The notes under the pieces are model-generated. The model ran no database searches, had not been told where the DNA came from, and worked only from the letters and a program-made list of their open reading frames with translations. From contig NZ_JABRWH010000001.1 of assembly GCF_013248975.1 (NCBI RefSeq), positions 1,488,001 to 1,552,000 of the forward strand: a stretch of DNA of 64,000 bases. Reading direction: 5' to 3'. Source of the DNA: Neobacillus endophyticus. GTDB lineage: Bacteria; Bacillota; Bacilli; Bacillales; Cytobacillaceae. This document shows positions 1 to 8,641 of this stretch, piece by piece. A program made the position numbers and the translations under genes. Each line of letters begins with the position of its first letter. Position 1 is the first letter of the stretch.

Positions 1-1493
1 GCAATGAGGTAGGTAACAGCACGCAAAAGAACATGGAAGACAAAGCGTTAACCATTGCAAGAATGGCAGCCCACTCCCCTGTCATTGTTGAGGCTCTTGA
101 TAGAAAGCGGGGCGAGAGCGACATTCAATCGTACGCCAATGAAATGACCAGGATTACAAATGTGGAATTCATTGTCGTCATGGATATGAAAGGGATTCGT
201 TTATCCCATCCAAACCCAGATCAAATTGGTCATCGATTTGTCGGAGGAGATGAAGGGCCGGTTCTAAATGGACACGAACATATCTCCACAGCTAAAGGGA
301 CATTAGGATACTCATTGAGAGCGTTTACCCCTGTATATTCAACCAATGGCAAACAAATTGGCGCCGTTTCCGTCGGAATTTCTCTGAATAAAGTAAATCA
401 GGATGTTCGAAACAGTAAAAAAGTCATCTACTTGGCTGTTATTTTTGGTATATTGATTGGCGTAATGGGTGCGGTTATTTTAGCCAGGAAAATTAAAAAA
501 AGCATGTTTGGGCTGGAACCGTATGAGATTGGGAAATTACTGGAGGAACGCAGTGCAATGCTGCAATCCACAAAGGAAGGCATACTGGCAGTTGATCAGG
601 ATGCACATATTACGCTCATCAATAATGAAGCTCTGAGACTATTTAAAGAAGCCGGAAAAAACGAAGACCCTGTCGGCCGTTCGGTAGAAGAGTACATTCC
701 GAACCTCCGCTTGAAAGATGTCCTGGAAACAGGAATGTCCAGGATCAATGAAGAAGTCGATTTATCTGGCATTACCCTGATGTCTAACCAATTACCCATA
801 AGTATGGGAAATGAAATTGTCGGAGCAATCACCACGTTCCGTGACAAAACAGAAATCAATCAGTTGGCCGAAGAACTTACCGGTGTAAAACTCTATGCCG
901 AAGCCTTGAGGGCCCAATCCCATGAATTCATGAATAAGTTGCATGTAATTTTGGGACTCGTTCAACTAGAAAAATATGAAAAACTATCGGAATATATTAA
1001 TCAAATATCTGGCCATCTCCAAAATGAAGTCGGTTACATTGTCAGCAAAGTGAAGGATCCGGCTTTGGCGGGCTTCATTCTTGGGAAAATGAGCTACGCC
1101 AGGGAGTTCGGTGCTGAACTTACTTTTACTGGGGAAGGGATCTTGCCAGAGCCCTATAACCCGGAAGTGACCCATGAATTAATTACCATTTTGGGTAATT
1201 TAATTGATAACGCTTTAGAAGCTCTCATGAAGCAGGAGGAAAAGAAACTTTCCGTACACTTCGATTATTACGATCACGAGCTTTCATTAGAAGTATCTGA
1301 TAATGGAGCCGGGATGAACGAAGAAATGTCCAGCAAGATTTTTTCAAAAGGTTTCTCAACAAAAGGAACCAATCGGGGACTTGGGCTGTTTCTTGTGAAA
1401 CGAAGCTTGGAAAAACTTCATGGTGATATCGATCTTTTTACAAAAGAAGGCGAAGGAACAAGATTTATTCTAACAATCCCTTATCCTAATTAA
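1..1493 (+). CDS. Malate/citrate-type (DcuS/CitA/MalK family) sensor histidine kinase, 5' end cut by window
   Basis: The frame is open from base 3, before the first in-window ATG at 33, so the N-terminus (first membrane helix and part of the sensor) lies outside. Visible in order are the end of an extracytoplasmic PAS-like sensor (to about base 410), a membrane helix (about 425-485), the family-typical linker with GLEPYEIGKLLEER (about 505-550), a cytoplasmic PAS domain (about 560-860), a SpoB-type dimerisation helix with phospho-acceptor His in SHEFMNKLH (His codon at 921) and an HATPase domain with N box NLIDNALEA, DNGAGM and GLGLF. The family senses C4-dicarboxylates or citrate from outside and phosphorylates a partner response regulator. 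No regulator gene follows; a malic enzyme does, 30 nt downstream, which suggests malate as ligand. Family certain, ligand inferred. Confidence 0.9.
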   Translation, partial: NEVGNSTQKNMEDKALTIARMAAHSPVIVEALDRKRGESDIQSYANEMTRITNVEFIVVMDMKGIRLSHPNPDQIGHRFVGGDEGPVLNGHEHISTAKGTLGYSLRAFTPVYSTNGKQIGAVSVGISLNKVNQDVRNSKKVIYLAVIFGILIGVMGAVILARKIKKSMFGLEPYEIGKLLEERSAMLQSTKEGILAVDQDAHITLINNEALRLFKEAGKNEDPVGRSVEEYIPNLRLKDVLETGMSRINEEVDLSGITLMSNQLPISMGNEIVGAITTFRDKTEINQLAEELTGVKLYAEALRAQSHEFMNKLHVILGLVQLEKYEKLSEYINQISGHLQNEVGYIVSKVKDPALAGFILGKMSYAREFGAELTFTGEGILPEPYNPEVTHELITILGNLIDNALEALMKQEEKKLSVHFDYYDHELSLEVSDNGAGMNEEMSSKIFSKGFSTKGTNRGLGLFLVKRSLEKLHGDIDLFTKEGEGTRFILTIPYPN

Positions 1494-1523
1494 AGGATAA
1501 AATAAATATTGGAGGAGTTATCG

Positions 1524-2939
1524 TTGTCAATTATGAAAGGGACTAGTACACACATCATTATGCGTCTGCAATTAGATTTAGAAGTTTTCTCTTTTGGTGA
1601 AATAGCCAGCTGCATCAGTGCTGCCGGTGGTGACATTATTGGGGTCGACGTCATTTCCTCCAGCAGGACACAGTCTATTCGCGATATTACCATCAATGTG
1701 CACGGGACAAGACAAAGAGAGCTGCTGGGTGAGTTACTGCCAAAGCTGAAAGGTGTTAAAGTTCTGCAAATTTCCGACCGGACTTTTCTCATGCACCTTG
1801 GCGGAAAAATTGAAACAGCATTGAAATCTCCCATTAAAAACCGGGAAGATTTAGCAAGGGTTTATACCCCTGGAGTGGCAAATGTATGTACAGCCATTGC
1901 GGACGAACCAGAAAAAGCCTTCACATTGACAATTAAACGTAATACAGTTGCCGTTATTTCTGACGGTTCCGCTGTTCTAGGTTTAGGTAATATCGGCCCA
2001 GCCGCGGCCATGCCTGTAATGGAAGGAAAATCCATGTTATTTAAGCAATTGGCCAATGTGGATTCTTTCCCGATCTGTCTGGATACGCAAGATACCGAAG
2101 AAATTATTCGCACGATTAAAGCCATTGCTCCAGCATTCGGCGGGATCAACTTAGAGGATATTTCTGCTCCACGATGCTTTGAAGTGGAAGATAGACTGCG
2201 TAAAGAGCTTGACATTCCAGTCTTCCATGATGACCAGCATGGGACAGCTGTCGTACTTCTGGCAGGTCTTTTAAATGCGCTAAGAATTACTAATAAAAAG
2301 AAAGAAGATATTAAAGTAGTGTTTACCGGCATTGGCGCTGCAGGGATTGCCTGTACGAAAATTTTGCTCTCTGCCGGAGTTCGCAATATCATCGGGGTAG
2401 ATAAGCAAGGGGCGATTCATCGCGATACCCAATACGAAAATCCTTACTGGAACGAATATGCCAATATCACCAATCCAGATAATTTAAAAGGTTCATTATC
2501 TGATGTGATTGAGGGCGCTGATGTATTCATCGGTGTATCTGCACCAGGAATTTTATCAGTGGATGATGTGAAGAAAATGGCTAAAGATCCCATCGTGTTC
2601 GCCATGGCGAATCCACAGCCTGAAATCGATCCTGAACTTGCGGAGCCATATGTAAGAGTCATGGCAACCGGCCGTTCCGATTTCCCAAATCAGATCAACA
2701 ACGTTCTCTGCTTCCCTGGCATCTTCCGCGGTGCACTCGATTGCCGCGCCACCGAAATTAACGAAGCCATGAAAGTAGCCGCAGCAGAGGCCATCGCCTC
2801 CGTTGTATCAGACGATGAACTAAACGAAACCTACATCATCCCAAGCGTCTTCAACGAAAAAGTCGTAAAACGCGTCCGCGAAGCCGTCATCAAAGCCGCA
2901 CACGAATCAGGTGTCGCCAGAAAAGAGCCGCGGATATAA
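1524..2939 (+). CDS. NAD(P)-dependent malic enzyme with N-terminal ACT domain
   Basis: Oxidatively decarboxylates malate to pyruvate (family knowledge). The TTG at 1524 is preferred because GGAGGAG at 1511-1517 lies 6 nt before it; the longer frame from 1509 would overlap that ribosome site. About residues 8-80 form an ACT-like regulatory domain (THIIMRLQLD, DITINVHG). The catalytic part follows, with VYTPGVANVC, the malate-binding SDGSAVLGLGNIGP, FHDDQHGTAVV and a Rossmann NAD site FTGIGAAGIA. At 471 residues it is close in size to the Bacillus YqkJ/MleA group and shorter than MaeA/MalS. It follows the sensor kinase by 30 nt and probably shares its transcript or its malate-induced control. 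A hairpin terminator follows at 3022. Cofactor preference cannot be read from the sequence. Confidence 0.93.
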   Translation: MSIMKGTSTHIIMRLQLDLEVFSFGEIASCISAAGGDIIGVDVISSSRTQSIRDITINVHGTRQRELLGELLPKLKGVKVLQISDRTFLMHLGGKIETALKSPIKNREDLARVYTPGVANVCTAIADEPEKAFTLTIKRNTVAVISDGSAVLGLGNIGPAAAMPVMEGKSMLFKQLANVDSFPICLDTQDTEEIIRTIKAIAPAFGGINLEDISAPRCFEVEDRLRKELDIPVFHDDQHGTAVVLLAGLLNALRITNKKKEDIKVVFTGIGAAGIACTKILLSAGVRNIIGVDKQGAIHRDTQYENPYWNEYANITNPDNLKGSLSDVIEGADVFIGVSAPGILSVDDVKKMAKDPIVFAMANPQPEIDPELAEPYVRVMATGRSDFPNQINNVLCFPGIFRGALDCRATEINEAMKVAAAEAIASVVSDDELNETYIIPSVFNEKVVKRVREAVIKAAHESGVARKEPRI

Positions 2940-2955
2940 ACCAATCGTATGGTTG

Positions 2956-2994
2956 GTGTCAGGCACCACCAGATGACACTTCGGTGCCTGACAC
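2956..2994. repeat. Perfect 12-bp inverted repeat GTGTCAGGCACC
   Basis: GTGTCAGGCACC at 2956-2967 is exactly complementary to GGTGCCTGACAC at 2983-2994, with a 15-nt loop. It lies between the malic enzyme stop and the terminator and is not followed by a T run, so it is more likely a REP-like hairpin than the terminator itself. Confidence 0.75.
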
Positions 2995-3021
2995 TAATAT
3001 ACAGTTATTTCCACAATTACT

Positions 3022-3052
3022 GATTAACGCGCCAGTTAATCGGTTTTTTTAT
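3022..3052 (+). terminator. Rho-independent terminator after malic enzyme
   Basis: Stem GATTAAC (3022-3028) and GTTAATC (3034-3040) with a 5-nt loop, followed on the + strand by GG and seven T. It overlaps the stop codon of the convergent gene at 3049. Confidence 0.75.
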
Positions 3053-3576
3053 GGTTTAGAGATAGCGGTAGAAAATTGGTAGGAATGACCTTGCAGGATT
3101 TGCCCTTGGATGGATGGACCTCCTTTGATAGATCCTTGGGCTTGGAAAACAGCGTGTGTATTAGTTTGTGACTGCAATACATAGCTAGGACTTGAAACAG
3201 ATGTTGACTGTTCAGGAGAGCCACATACGTATGTAGCTTGTGTTCCTGCTGAACCTGATTGTCCTACATCCACTGTTCTTCCTTCAGATTGAGTGGCTGT
3301 CGCAGCGCCATCGGACTTACCGGATTGAAGCTGAGTTCCGGTAACAAAGGATGTTTGTCCTTGACCATCACTGTTGCTACCATTTACTTGAAGATCCGTA
3401 CCCGTTACACTTTTCGTTTGAGCTTGATATAAACTGGCCCAACTGCCGCTGCTCGTTTGATTTTGCGAAAGGGAGGATTGATCCCAGCTTGCGGCATAAG
3501 TGGTCATATTCGTTAAACCAAGACCAACACTTAAAGTAGAAACTGCTACTAAAGAGCCAACCATTTTTTTAAACAT
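3049..3576 (-). CDS. Small secreted Gln/Ser-rich protein, function unknown
   Basis: Start chosen at ATG 3576, which has GGAGGA (3585-3590) 8 nt upstream; a longer frame reaches 3648 but lacks support. The 175-residue product starts with a signal peptide: MFKKM, a hydrophobic stretch and a probable cut after TYA in TTYAASW. The mature part is rich in Gln, Ser, Thr and Gly with repeated Q-x-Q pairs (YQAQT, GQGQTS, LQSQTN, FQAQG) and repeated VTGT-x-L-Q blocks. One lone Cys sits in YVCGSP. The composition matches the two larger neighbours at 3684-5633 and 6054-8513, with which it may form one surface system. It is read in the same direction as the 3684-5633 gene, 107 nt downstream of it. No domain recognised. 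Confidence 0.8.
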   Translation of the reverse strand: MFKKMVGSLVAVSTLSVGLGLTNMTTYAASWDQSSLSQNQTSSGSWASLYQAQTKSVTGTDLQVNGSNSDGQGQTSFVTGTQLQSGKSDGAATATQSEGRTVDVGQSGSAGTQATYVCGSPEQSTSVSSPSYVLQSQTNTHAVFQAQGSIKGGPSIQGQILQGHSYQFSTAISKP

Positions 3577-3683
3577 CTTCCGTTTCCTCCAATTCAATAA
3601 TAGTAAGAGGCAAAACATTTGCCCCTCAAAAAAAGCCCCATCCAGCAATATACTAGATGGAGCTGAGAGAGTTCATTGCTTTA

Positions 3684-5633
3684 TTATTCTGCTGGCGGTG
3701 CTGCTGGTGCGCTAGAAGAATTTGCTGATTGTCCTTGAACAACCGTAAAGCCTGAAGACTGATTTTGTGTATTATTTTTTCCGATAGAAATAGCGGATTG
3801 GGATGTTGAGTTAGAAGAGCTTTGTTTTTGTACAGCACTTCCAGCACCCGCTTGGACTTGAGTTGTGTTATTGCTTACGCTTTGATTTGTCGTATTATTT
3901 TTACCTACTGATACAGCTGCTTGATTTGTAGATGAAGCGGCACTTTGTTGTTGATTAACGCCTAATCCGCCTACTTGAACTTGTGTACCAGTGTTTCCTA
4001 CAGATTGAGAAGCTGAATTGTTTTTGCCAACAGTTGCAGCTGTTTGCGTAGAATCATTGGCAGTACCTTGACTTTGAACTGCGCCAAGAGCGCCTAATTG
4101 AGTTTGCTCTGTTTGATTAGCAGCTGATTGGTCAGCACTATTTCCTTTTCCTAATACCGTAGCACCTTGTGCAGCACTATTATCACTGGATTGTGATTGA
4201 AGTACACCAAGGCCGCCTACTTGCGTTTGATCTGTTTGAGCAGTGGCAGATTGACCAGCGCTGTTTTGTTTTCCGGCAACTTGCGCTAGTTGTTCTGAAC
4301 CATTAGAAGACGATTGATCTTGAGCAGCAAGAAGACCGCCTACTTGGGTTTGGCTTGTTTGATTTCCAGTTCCTTGTGCAGCTTCATTATTCTTTCCAGT
4401 CACATCTGCCATTTGAAGAGTGCCGTTATCAGAAGATTGACCTTGAAGAGCTCCAAGAACACCTACTTGCGTTTGCTGTGAAGCATTGTCCACACCTTGG
4501 CCAAGGCCGTTTCCTTTTCCAGTTACTGAACCATATTGTGTTGTATCAGTTGAGGCACCTTGTGCTTGTAATGCACCGAATGCGCCAATTTGAGTTTGGC
4601 CGGCAGCATTGTCGGCATATTGGCCAACAGCATTGTTTTTACCAGTTGCCACAGCGCCTTGTGCTGTTGAGTTGGAAGAGCCTTGAAGCTGGCCAACAAG
4701 CAAGCCTAAACCAAGTTGTGTTTGATCAGCGTGGTTGGCAGTACCTTGGTCTACGCTATTGTTTTTTCCATAAGCACCAGAAACTTGGCTGTTTTGATTT
4801 TGTGCTCCTTGAACTTGAAGAATTAATCCGCCCAATGCCCCTTGAGCTTGATTGTTGCCATTTACAGCAGATTGAGTCTGGCCATTTCCTTTTCCAGCAG
4901 AATCCTGGCTTTGGTTATTTAAATTAGCAGAACCTTGTACTTGGCCAATTAGAACCCCAAGGGCCCCCTGGCCTTGATTTGTTTTATTTTTCACGCCTTG
5001 ATCCTGACCATTTCCGGCTCCAGCAGTAGATTGATTTTGGCCATTCAAGTTTGCTGATCCTTGTAACTGACCAACTAAAATCCCTGCACCAGCTTGACCT
5101 TGAGTCGTTTTATCTTTTGTTGTTTCATTTTGAGCATTGCCATGGCCTTTAGCATCCTGTCCTTGCTGGCCAAGATTGGCTGATCCTTGCATTTGACCAA
5201 CTAACACACCTGCTCCTAACTGGGACTGTGAGTCTTTCACAGTTGTTTTTTGGCCTTGTGTATTATCTTTTCCGTTTACATTTTGAGCCAAGCTTGTTTC
5301 GCTACCTGCGCCCTGCAATTGACCTATGTAAGCACCTAAACCAACCTGGGATTGTGCTGCACTTACATTTAAATTCTGTTTCTGTTTAGAATGGTTCGCA
5401 TTATCTGCAGTTTGTGTAGGAGCTACTGCCGCTGTACTATTTTGAAGTTGATAAATATGCTGTCCAAGACTTAAAGCATCCTGTGTATTACCATAGTTTA
5501 AATTTTGGTTTTGAGTTACTTTTCCTGATGCTGCAAAAGCAGAAGTTGCACCTAGCAGAGTCCCTGCTGCCACCGCCGCACTCACAATTTTCTTCATGTT
5601 AAGGACGTTTCTAATATTTTTGAAGTTTTCCAT
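3684..5633 (-). CDS. Secreted protein of ~13 tandem 41-42-aa Gln/Gly/Asn repeats (curlin-like)
   Basis: Start at ATG 5633, with GGAGGA (5641-5646) 7 nt upstream. The 649-residue protein has a signal peptide ending AFA-ASG near residue 34. From about residue 90 to 620 it is almost wholly made of tandem units of 41-42 residues. Each unit has QTQVGxLGxLQxQ, then a polar turn (SSDN, SANL), then Q-x-A-x-V-x-GKNNSxxQ. The second half of each unit (VGKNNSASQ) closely resembles curlin repeats (Q-x-G-x2-N-x-A-x3-Q), and the regular Gln ladder predicts a beta-solenoid or amyloid fold. The tail is Ser/Ala/Pro-rich (SAPAAPPAE) with no sorting signal, so it is probably released. Neighbours on both sides encode Gln-rich secreted proteins. 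Repeat structure is certain; amyloid formation is inference. Confidence 0.85.
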   Translation of the reverse strand: MENFKNIRNVLNMKKIVSAAVAAGTLLGATSAFAASGKVTQNQNLNYGNTQDALSLGQHIYQLQNSTAAVAPTQTADNANHSKQKQNLNVSAAQSQVGLGAYIGQLQGAGSETSLAQNVNGKDNTQGQKTTVKDSQSQLGAGVLVGQMQGSANLGQQGQDAKGHGNAQNETTKDKTTQGQAGAGILVGQLQGSANLNGQNQSTAGAGNGQDQGVKNKTNQGQGALGVLIGQVQGSANLNNQSQDSAGKGNGQTQSAVNGNNQAQGALGGLILQVQGAQNQNSQVSGAYGKNNSVDQGTANHADQTQLGLGLLVGQLQGSSNSTAQGAVATGKNNAVGQYADNAAGQTQIGAFGALQAQGASTDTTQYGSVTGKGNGLGQGVDNASQQTQVGVLGALQGQSSDNGTLQMADVTGKNNEAAQGTGNQTSQTQVGGLLAAQDQSSSNGSEQLAQVAGKQNSAGQSATAQTDQTQVGGLGVLQSQSSDNSAAQGATVLGKGNSADQSAANQTEQTQLGALGAVQSQGTANDSTQTAATVGKNNSASQSVGNTGTQVQVGGLGVNQQQSAASSTNQAAVSVGKNNTTNQSVSNNTTQVQAGAGSAVQKQSSSNSTSQSAISIGKNNTQNQSSGFTVVQGQSANSSSAPAAPPAE

Positions 5634-6053
5634 TTTTCCATCCTCCACTTTCAAAATTTGGAAATAGCATTCCCAAAATCGAGTATACACCGGTGGAAAT
5701 TTTTAAAAAAACGCCAAATTGGTCCGTTTTTTCTTAATTAAGAACAAAAATCGTTCGTTATTTAAGAATATCTCACTTTTTCTTAACTTTTCTATTTTCA
5801 GAATTTTTTTTAGTTTCTTTGGCCTAAATATCCACTTCAAATAACATTTATTGTAAAAAAATAGGTTGTTCTTTAATAGGAACATTGTATTCCCTTTAGA
5901 GAAAAACAGAGAAAATAGGAGGAATATGTATTATTTTTAAAATAATTCTCTTTTTTTCAGGAAATTTGACGAAATTTAAGTATTTTATCTTATATATACG
6001 TTCTTTATAATGAACTTATGATTCACAATAACGCATGAATAAGGAGGGGAAAA
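5634..6053. promoter_or_regulatory. AT-rich divergent promoter region between the two large surface-protein genes
   Basis: 420 bp of very AT-rich DNA separating the starts of the repeat protein (minus) and the sorted protein (plus). For the plus gene, TTGACG near 5967 with TA-rich DNA about 18 bp later, or TATAAT near 6007, could be promoter elements; neither is a clean match. A strong GGAGGGG lies just before ATG 6054. No gene is seen here. Confidence 0.45.
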
Positions 6054-8513
6054 ATGCTAAAAAAACTCGTGCTTGCCTGTTTATTGTTTAATACCTCTAC
6101 AATGGGTATCTATGCAATAAACGCCAAGGCAGCAGATCTAGATGGACAAGCAAGCAAAACAGTTGTCCAAACTGAAAGCAATCTGGTTTCATCAGTGGGT
6201 ACCGCTGAAACAGATTCGGGGGCACAATTGCAAACCGCGCAGCAAGTTCCAGTACAAAATAACAATAATGGAACCTCAAGCGGCAGCAGTCTGAATGAGG
6301 GGCAGAACAGTACTAATTTAGCCTCTCAACAAGAGGCAGCTTCTGGCAGCACCTCAGAACAAAATGTTACTGACAGCCTGAACACCCAAGGATCACCAGC
6401 TGCATCTGGAAGCAAGGGCAGCCAAGATCAAGCGGATGGTCAAGACAGTCCGATAACCAACGATCAAACAAGTACTCCGACAAATGAGAACTCTCAAGAT
6501 CAGCCGGCTGCTCCGACCAGTCAAAGCACTCAAAATCAAGCTGCACCTGAAAGCAAGGGCAGCCAAGATCAAGCGGATGGTCAAGACAGTCCGGTAACCA
6601 ACGATCAAACAAGTACTCCGACAAGTGAGAACTCTAAAGATCAGCCGGCTGCTCCAACCAGTCAAAGCACTCAAAATCAAGCGGCAAATGCGGCAGTGAC
6701 TCAAACACAGAATGTAACGGGTGACACAGAGCCGTTGCAAAATCAAACAGCGAATTTCATTGTTTGCCAAAAACAAATGGTCTCCATAACTGGAGATTGC
6801 CAGGAAGATCCGACAAGCAGCGAAAATGGCGGCAGCCAACAAAGTCAAAATGCCGTTCTGACGGCTGGGCAAATACAGATGATCATGTCATCTGAAAATG
6901 TGAGTGCAGCTCAAAAACAGGATGCCAGCATGACATCTACACAGGCTCAAGACATAACAACACCAACTGGAGACAATACCTCCCAAAGCCAGAAATCTGA
7001 TACATCTGCCAGCCAAAGTGAAACAGCAAATGCAGATAACCAAGCGGCTATTTTACAATTGCAAGCTGCAGGAATAGGCAATTCTCAAAGTCAGACCTTA
7101 GCTGATTCATCGGCAAGCAGTCAGCAGCAAACATCCATTACGGCAGTGCAGAATGAAAGTATCATTACTTCCGGTTCTGCCAAAATGGAAGGTACGCAGA
7201 CTGTTGCGGTGAAAAGTAATCTTGCTGACTCATCCAAGAATTCCACAGACAATGGCGTAATCGTCTCAACTAGAAATGTTATTGAGATTGTGAAAGACTC
7301 CGTAAACAGCATGGTAAAAGTGATTCAAGAGATTTTTGTAAATAATGAACAAGCGGATGTTATTAACCAAGACTACACATTGGATCAAATTCAAGCTAAT
7401 GCTCCCCATCAAAAATTTGAAAAACAGTATGAATGGGGACACCTTGTCGTAGATAACTCGGCACTTATTAACTTTAATGAAGAATTACAATCGTTCAAAG
7501 CATCCATACAGAGCTTTCTAAGCTTGAATTTTATTTCCAATCTTTTTAGCGATCACACTCCATCAGATTCTGGCGATGGCGGCGGCACAAAGAATCCTCC
7601 TGCCGATAATGGAGGCGGATCTCAAGGCTCCAACAACGGAGACAATAGTGGTGGCGGTGCTGTGACCCCTCCTGCTAATAGCGGCGGTGAGAACTCTGAT
7701 TCCGGGAACAGCGGGCAATCTGGGTCCACTGCCAATAATGGCGGCGGATCTCAAGGTTCTGGGAATAACGAACAGTCTGGGCCTCCTGCTAATAATGGAG
7801 GCGGATCTCAAGGTTCTGGGAACAGCGGGCATTCTGGTTCCACTGCCAATAATGGAGGCGGATCTCAAGGTTCTGGGAACAGCGGGCATTCTGGTTCCAC
7901 TGCCAATAATGGCGGCGGATCTCAAGGTTCTGGGAATAACGAACAGTCTGGGCCTCCTGCTAATAATGGCGGCGGATCTCAAGGTTCTGGGAACAGCGGG
8001 CATCCTACTAATCCAGTGACTCCTCCTGCCAATAATGGCGATGGATCTCAAGGTTCTGGGAACAGTGGGCAACCTACTAATCCAGTGACTCCTCCTGTCA
8101 ATAATGGCGATGGATCTCAAGGTTCTGGGAACAGCGGGCAGCCTACTAACCCAGTGACTCCTCCTGCCAATAACGGCAGCGGATCTCAAGGTTCGAATAA
8201 TGGAAACCATGGCAGCACTACTGTAACCCCTCCTGTCAATAACAGTGAGAATGCCAATAATGGCAGCCAGAGTGGAATTTCTGCCACAAACGCACCTGAA
8301 AAGGTAACATCATCCCAAAATACGAATAATTATAATGTTGAAGTTCAAAAATCAGTTTCGTCAAAGGATGCAAATCAAGCCCAAACAACTGCTGCTTCCA
8401 AGAAGGGGAATCCATTGCCTAAAACGGCAACAAACATTTATAACTATCTTCTATTTGGAGCATCACTGCTTACGGCAGGCACATTATTTATCTTCCGAAG
8501 AAGAGGAGTATAA
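6054..8513 (+). CDS. LPXTG-type (LPKTA) cell-wall-anchored Gln/Ser- and Gly/Asn-rich surface protein
   Basis: ATG 6054 has GGAGGGG 6 nt upstream. The 819-residue protein has a signal peptide (MLKKLVLACLLF, cut near NAKA-AD). Residues ~20-400 are Gln/Ser/Thr-rich with many Q-x-Q pairs and a duplicated ~57-residue block beginning SKGSQDQADGQDSP. Residues ~405-500 look like a small folded domain (VIEIVKDSVNSMVKVIQEIF). Residues ~505-735 are flexible Gly/Ser/Asn/Pro repeats (NNGGGSQGSGNSG, PVTPPANNG). The C-terminus is a sorting signal: LPKTA at 788-792, a hydrophobic helix and a FRRRG tail. LPXTA motifs suit class D sortases of bacilli (family knowledge); no sortase gene is in the window. The divergent Gln-rich gene suggests it may be the wall anchor for that secreted repeat protein (inference). 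Confidence 0.88.
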   Translation: MLKKLVLACLLFNTSTMGIYAINAKAADLDGQASKTVVQTESNLVSSVGTAETDSGAQLQTAQQVPVQNNNNGTSSGSSLNEGQNSTNLASQQEAASGSTSEQNVTDSLNTQGSPAASGSKGSQDQADGQDSPITNDQTSTPTNENSQDQPAAPTSQSTQNQAAPESKGSQDQADGQDSPVTNDQTSTPTSENSKDQPAAPTSQSTQNQAANAAVTQTQNVTGDTEPLQNQTANFIVCQKQMVSITGDCQEDPTSSENGGSQQSQNAVLTAGQIQMIMSSENVSAAQKQDASMTSTQAQDITTPTGDNTSQSQKSDTSASQSETANADNQAAILQLQAAGIGNSQSQTLADSSASSQQQTSITAVQNESIITSGSAKMEGTQTVAVKSNLADSSKNSTDNGVIVSTRNVIEIVKDSVNSMVKVIQEIFVNNEQADVINQDYTLDQIQANAPHQKFEKQYEWGHLVVDNSALINFNEELQSFKASIQSFLSLNFISNLFSDHTPSDSGDGGGTKNPPADNGGGSQGSNNGDNSGGGAVTPPANSGGENSDSGNSGQSGSTANNGGGSQGSGNNEQSGPPANNGGGSQGSGNSGHSGSTANNGGGSQGSGNSGHSGSTANNGGGSQGSGNNEQSGPPANNGGGSQGSGNSGHPTNPVTPPANNGDGSQGSGNSGQPTNPVTPPVNNGDGSQGSGNSGQPTNPVTPPANNGSGSQGSNNGNHGSTTVTPPVNNSENANNGSQSGISATNAPEKVTSSQNTNNYNVEVQKSVSSKDANQAQTTAASKKGNPLPKTATNIYNYLLFGASLLTAGTLFIFRRRGV

Positions 8514-8565
8514 TAAGCCACTGCTGACACTGCCTGCGGTGTGACGAATAACTTCGTTTAGTTCA

Positions 8566-8593
8566 TTATTAGGAACATTAATGTTCCTAATAA
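8566..8593. repeat. Perfect 28-bp palindrome
   Basis: Two exactly complementary 14-nt arms (TTATTAGGAACATT and its complement) with no spacer, 52 nt after the surface-protein stop. It is too AT-rich and loop-less to be a good terminator and could be an operator-like site or part of the 3' end structure. Confidence 0.7.
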
Positions 8594-8601
8594 AAAATAA
8601 G

Positions 8602-8637
8602 AGACCGTCTTCCAATACAATAGGGGGCGGTCTTTTT
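8602..8637 (+). terminator. Rho-independent terminator of surface-protein gene
   Basis: AGACCG and CGGTCT arms extended by G-T pairs, followed by TTTTTT on the + strand. Confidence 0.75.
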
Positions 8638-8641
8638 TGCC

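Noticed and set aside
1490..2662. Antisense frames opposite the malic enzyme
   Set aside because: Typical reverse-strand shadows of a conserved gene, with no ribosome sites.
4355..4927. 190-codon plus-strand frame inside the Gln repeat gene
   Set aside because: Shadow of the repetitive minus-strand coding sequence; no ribosome site.
7563..8210. Long frames in other phases within the Gly/Asn repeats of the sorted protein
   Set aside because: Low-complexity DNA repeats keep all frames open; the LPKTA protein has signal peptide, ribosome site and sorting signal.
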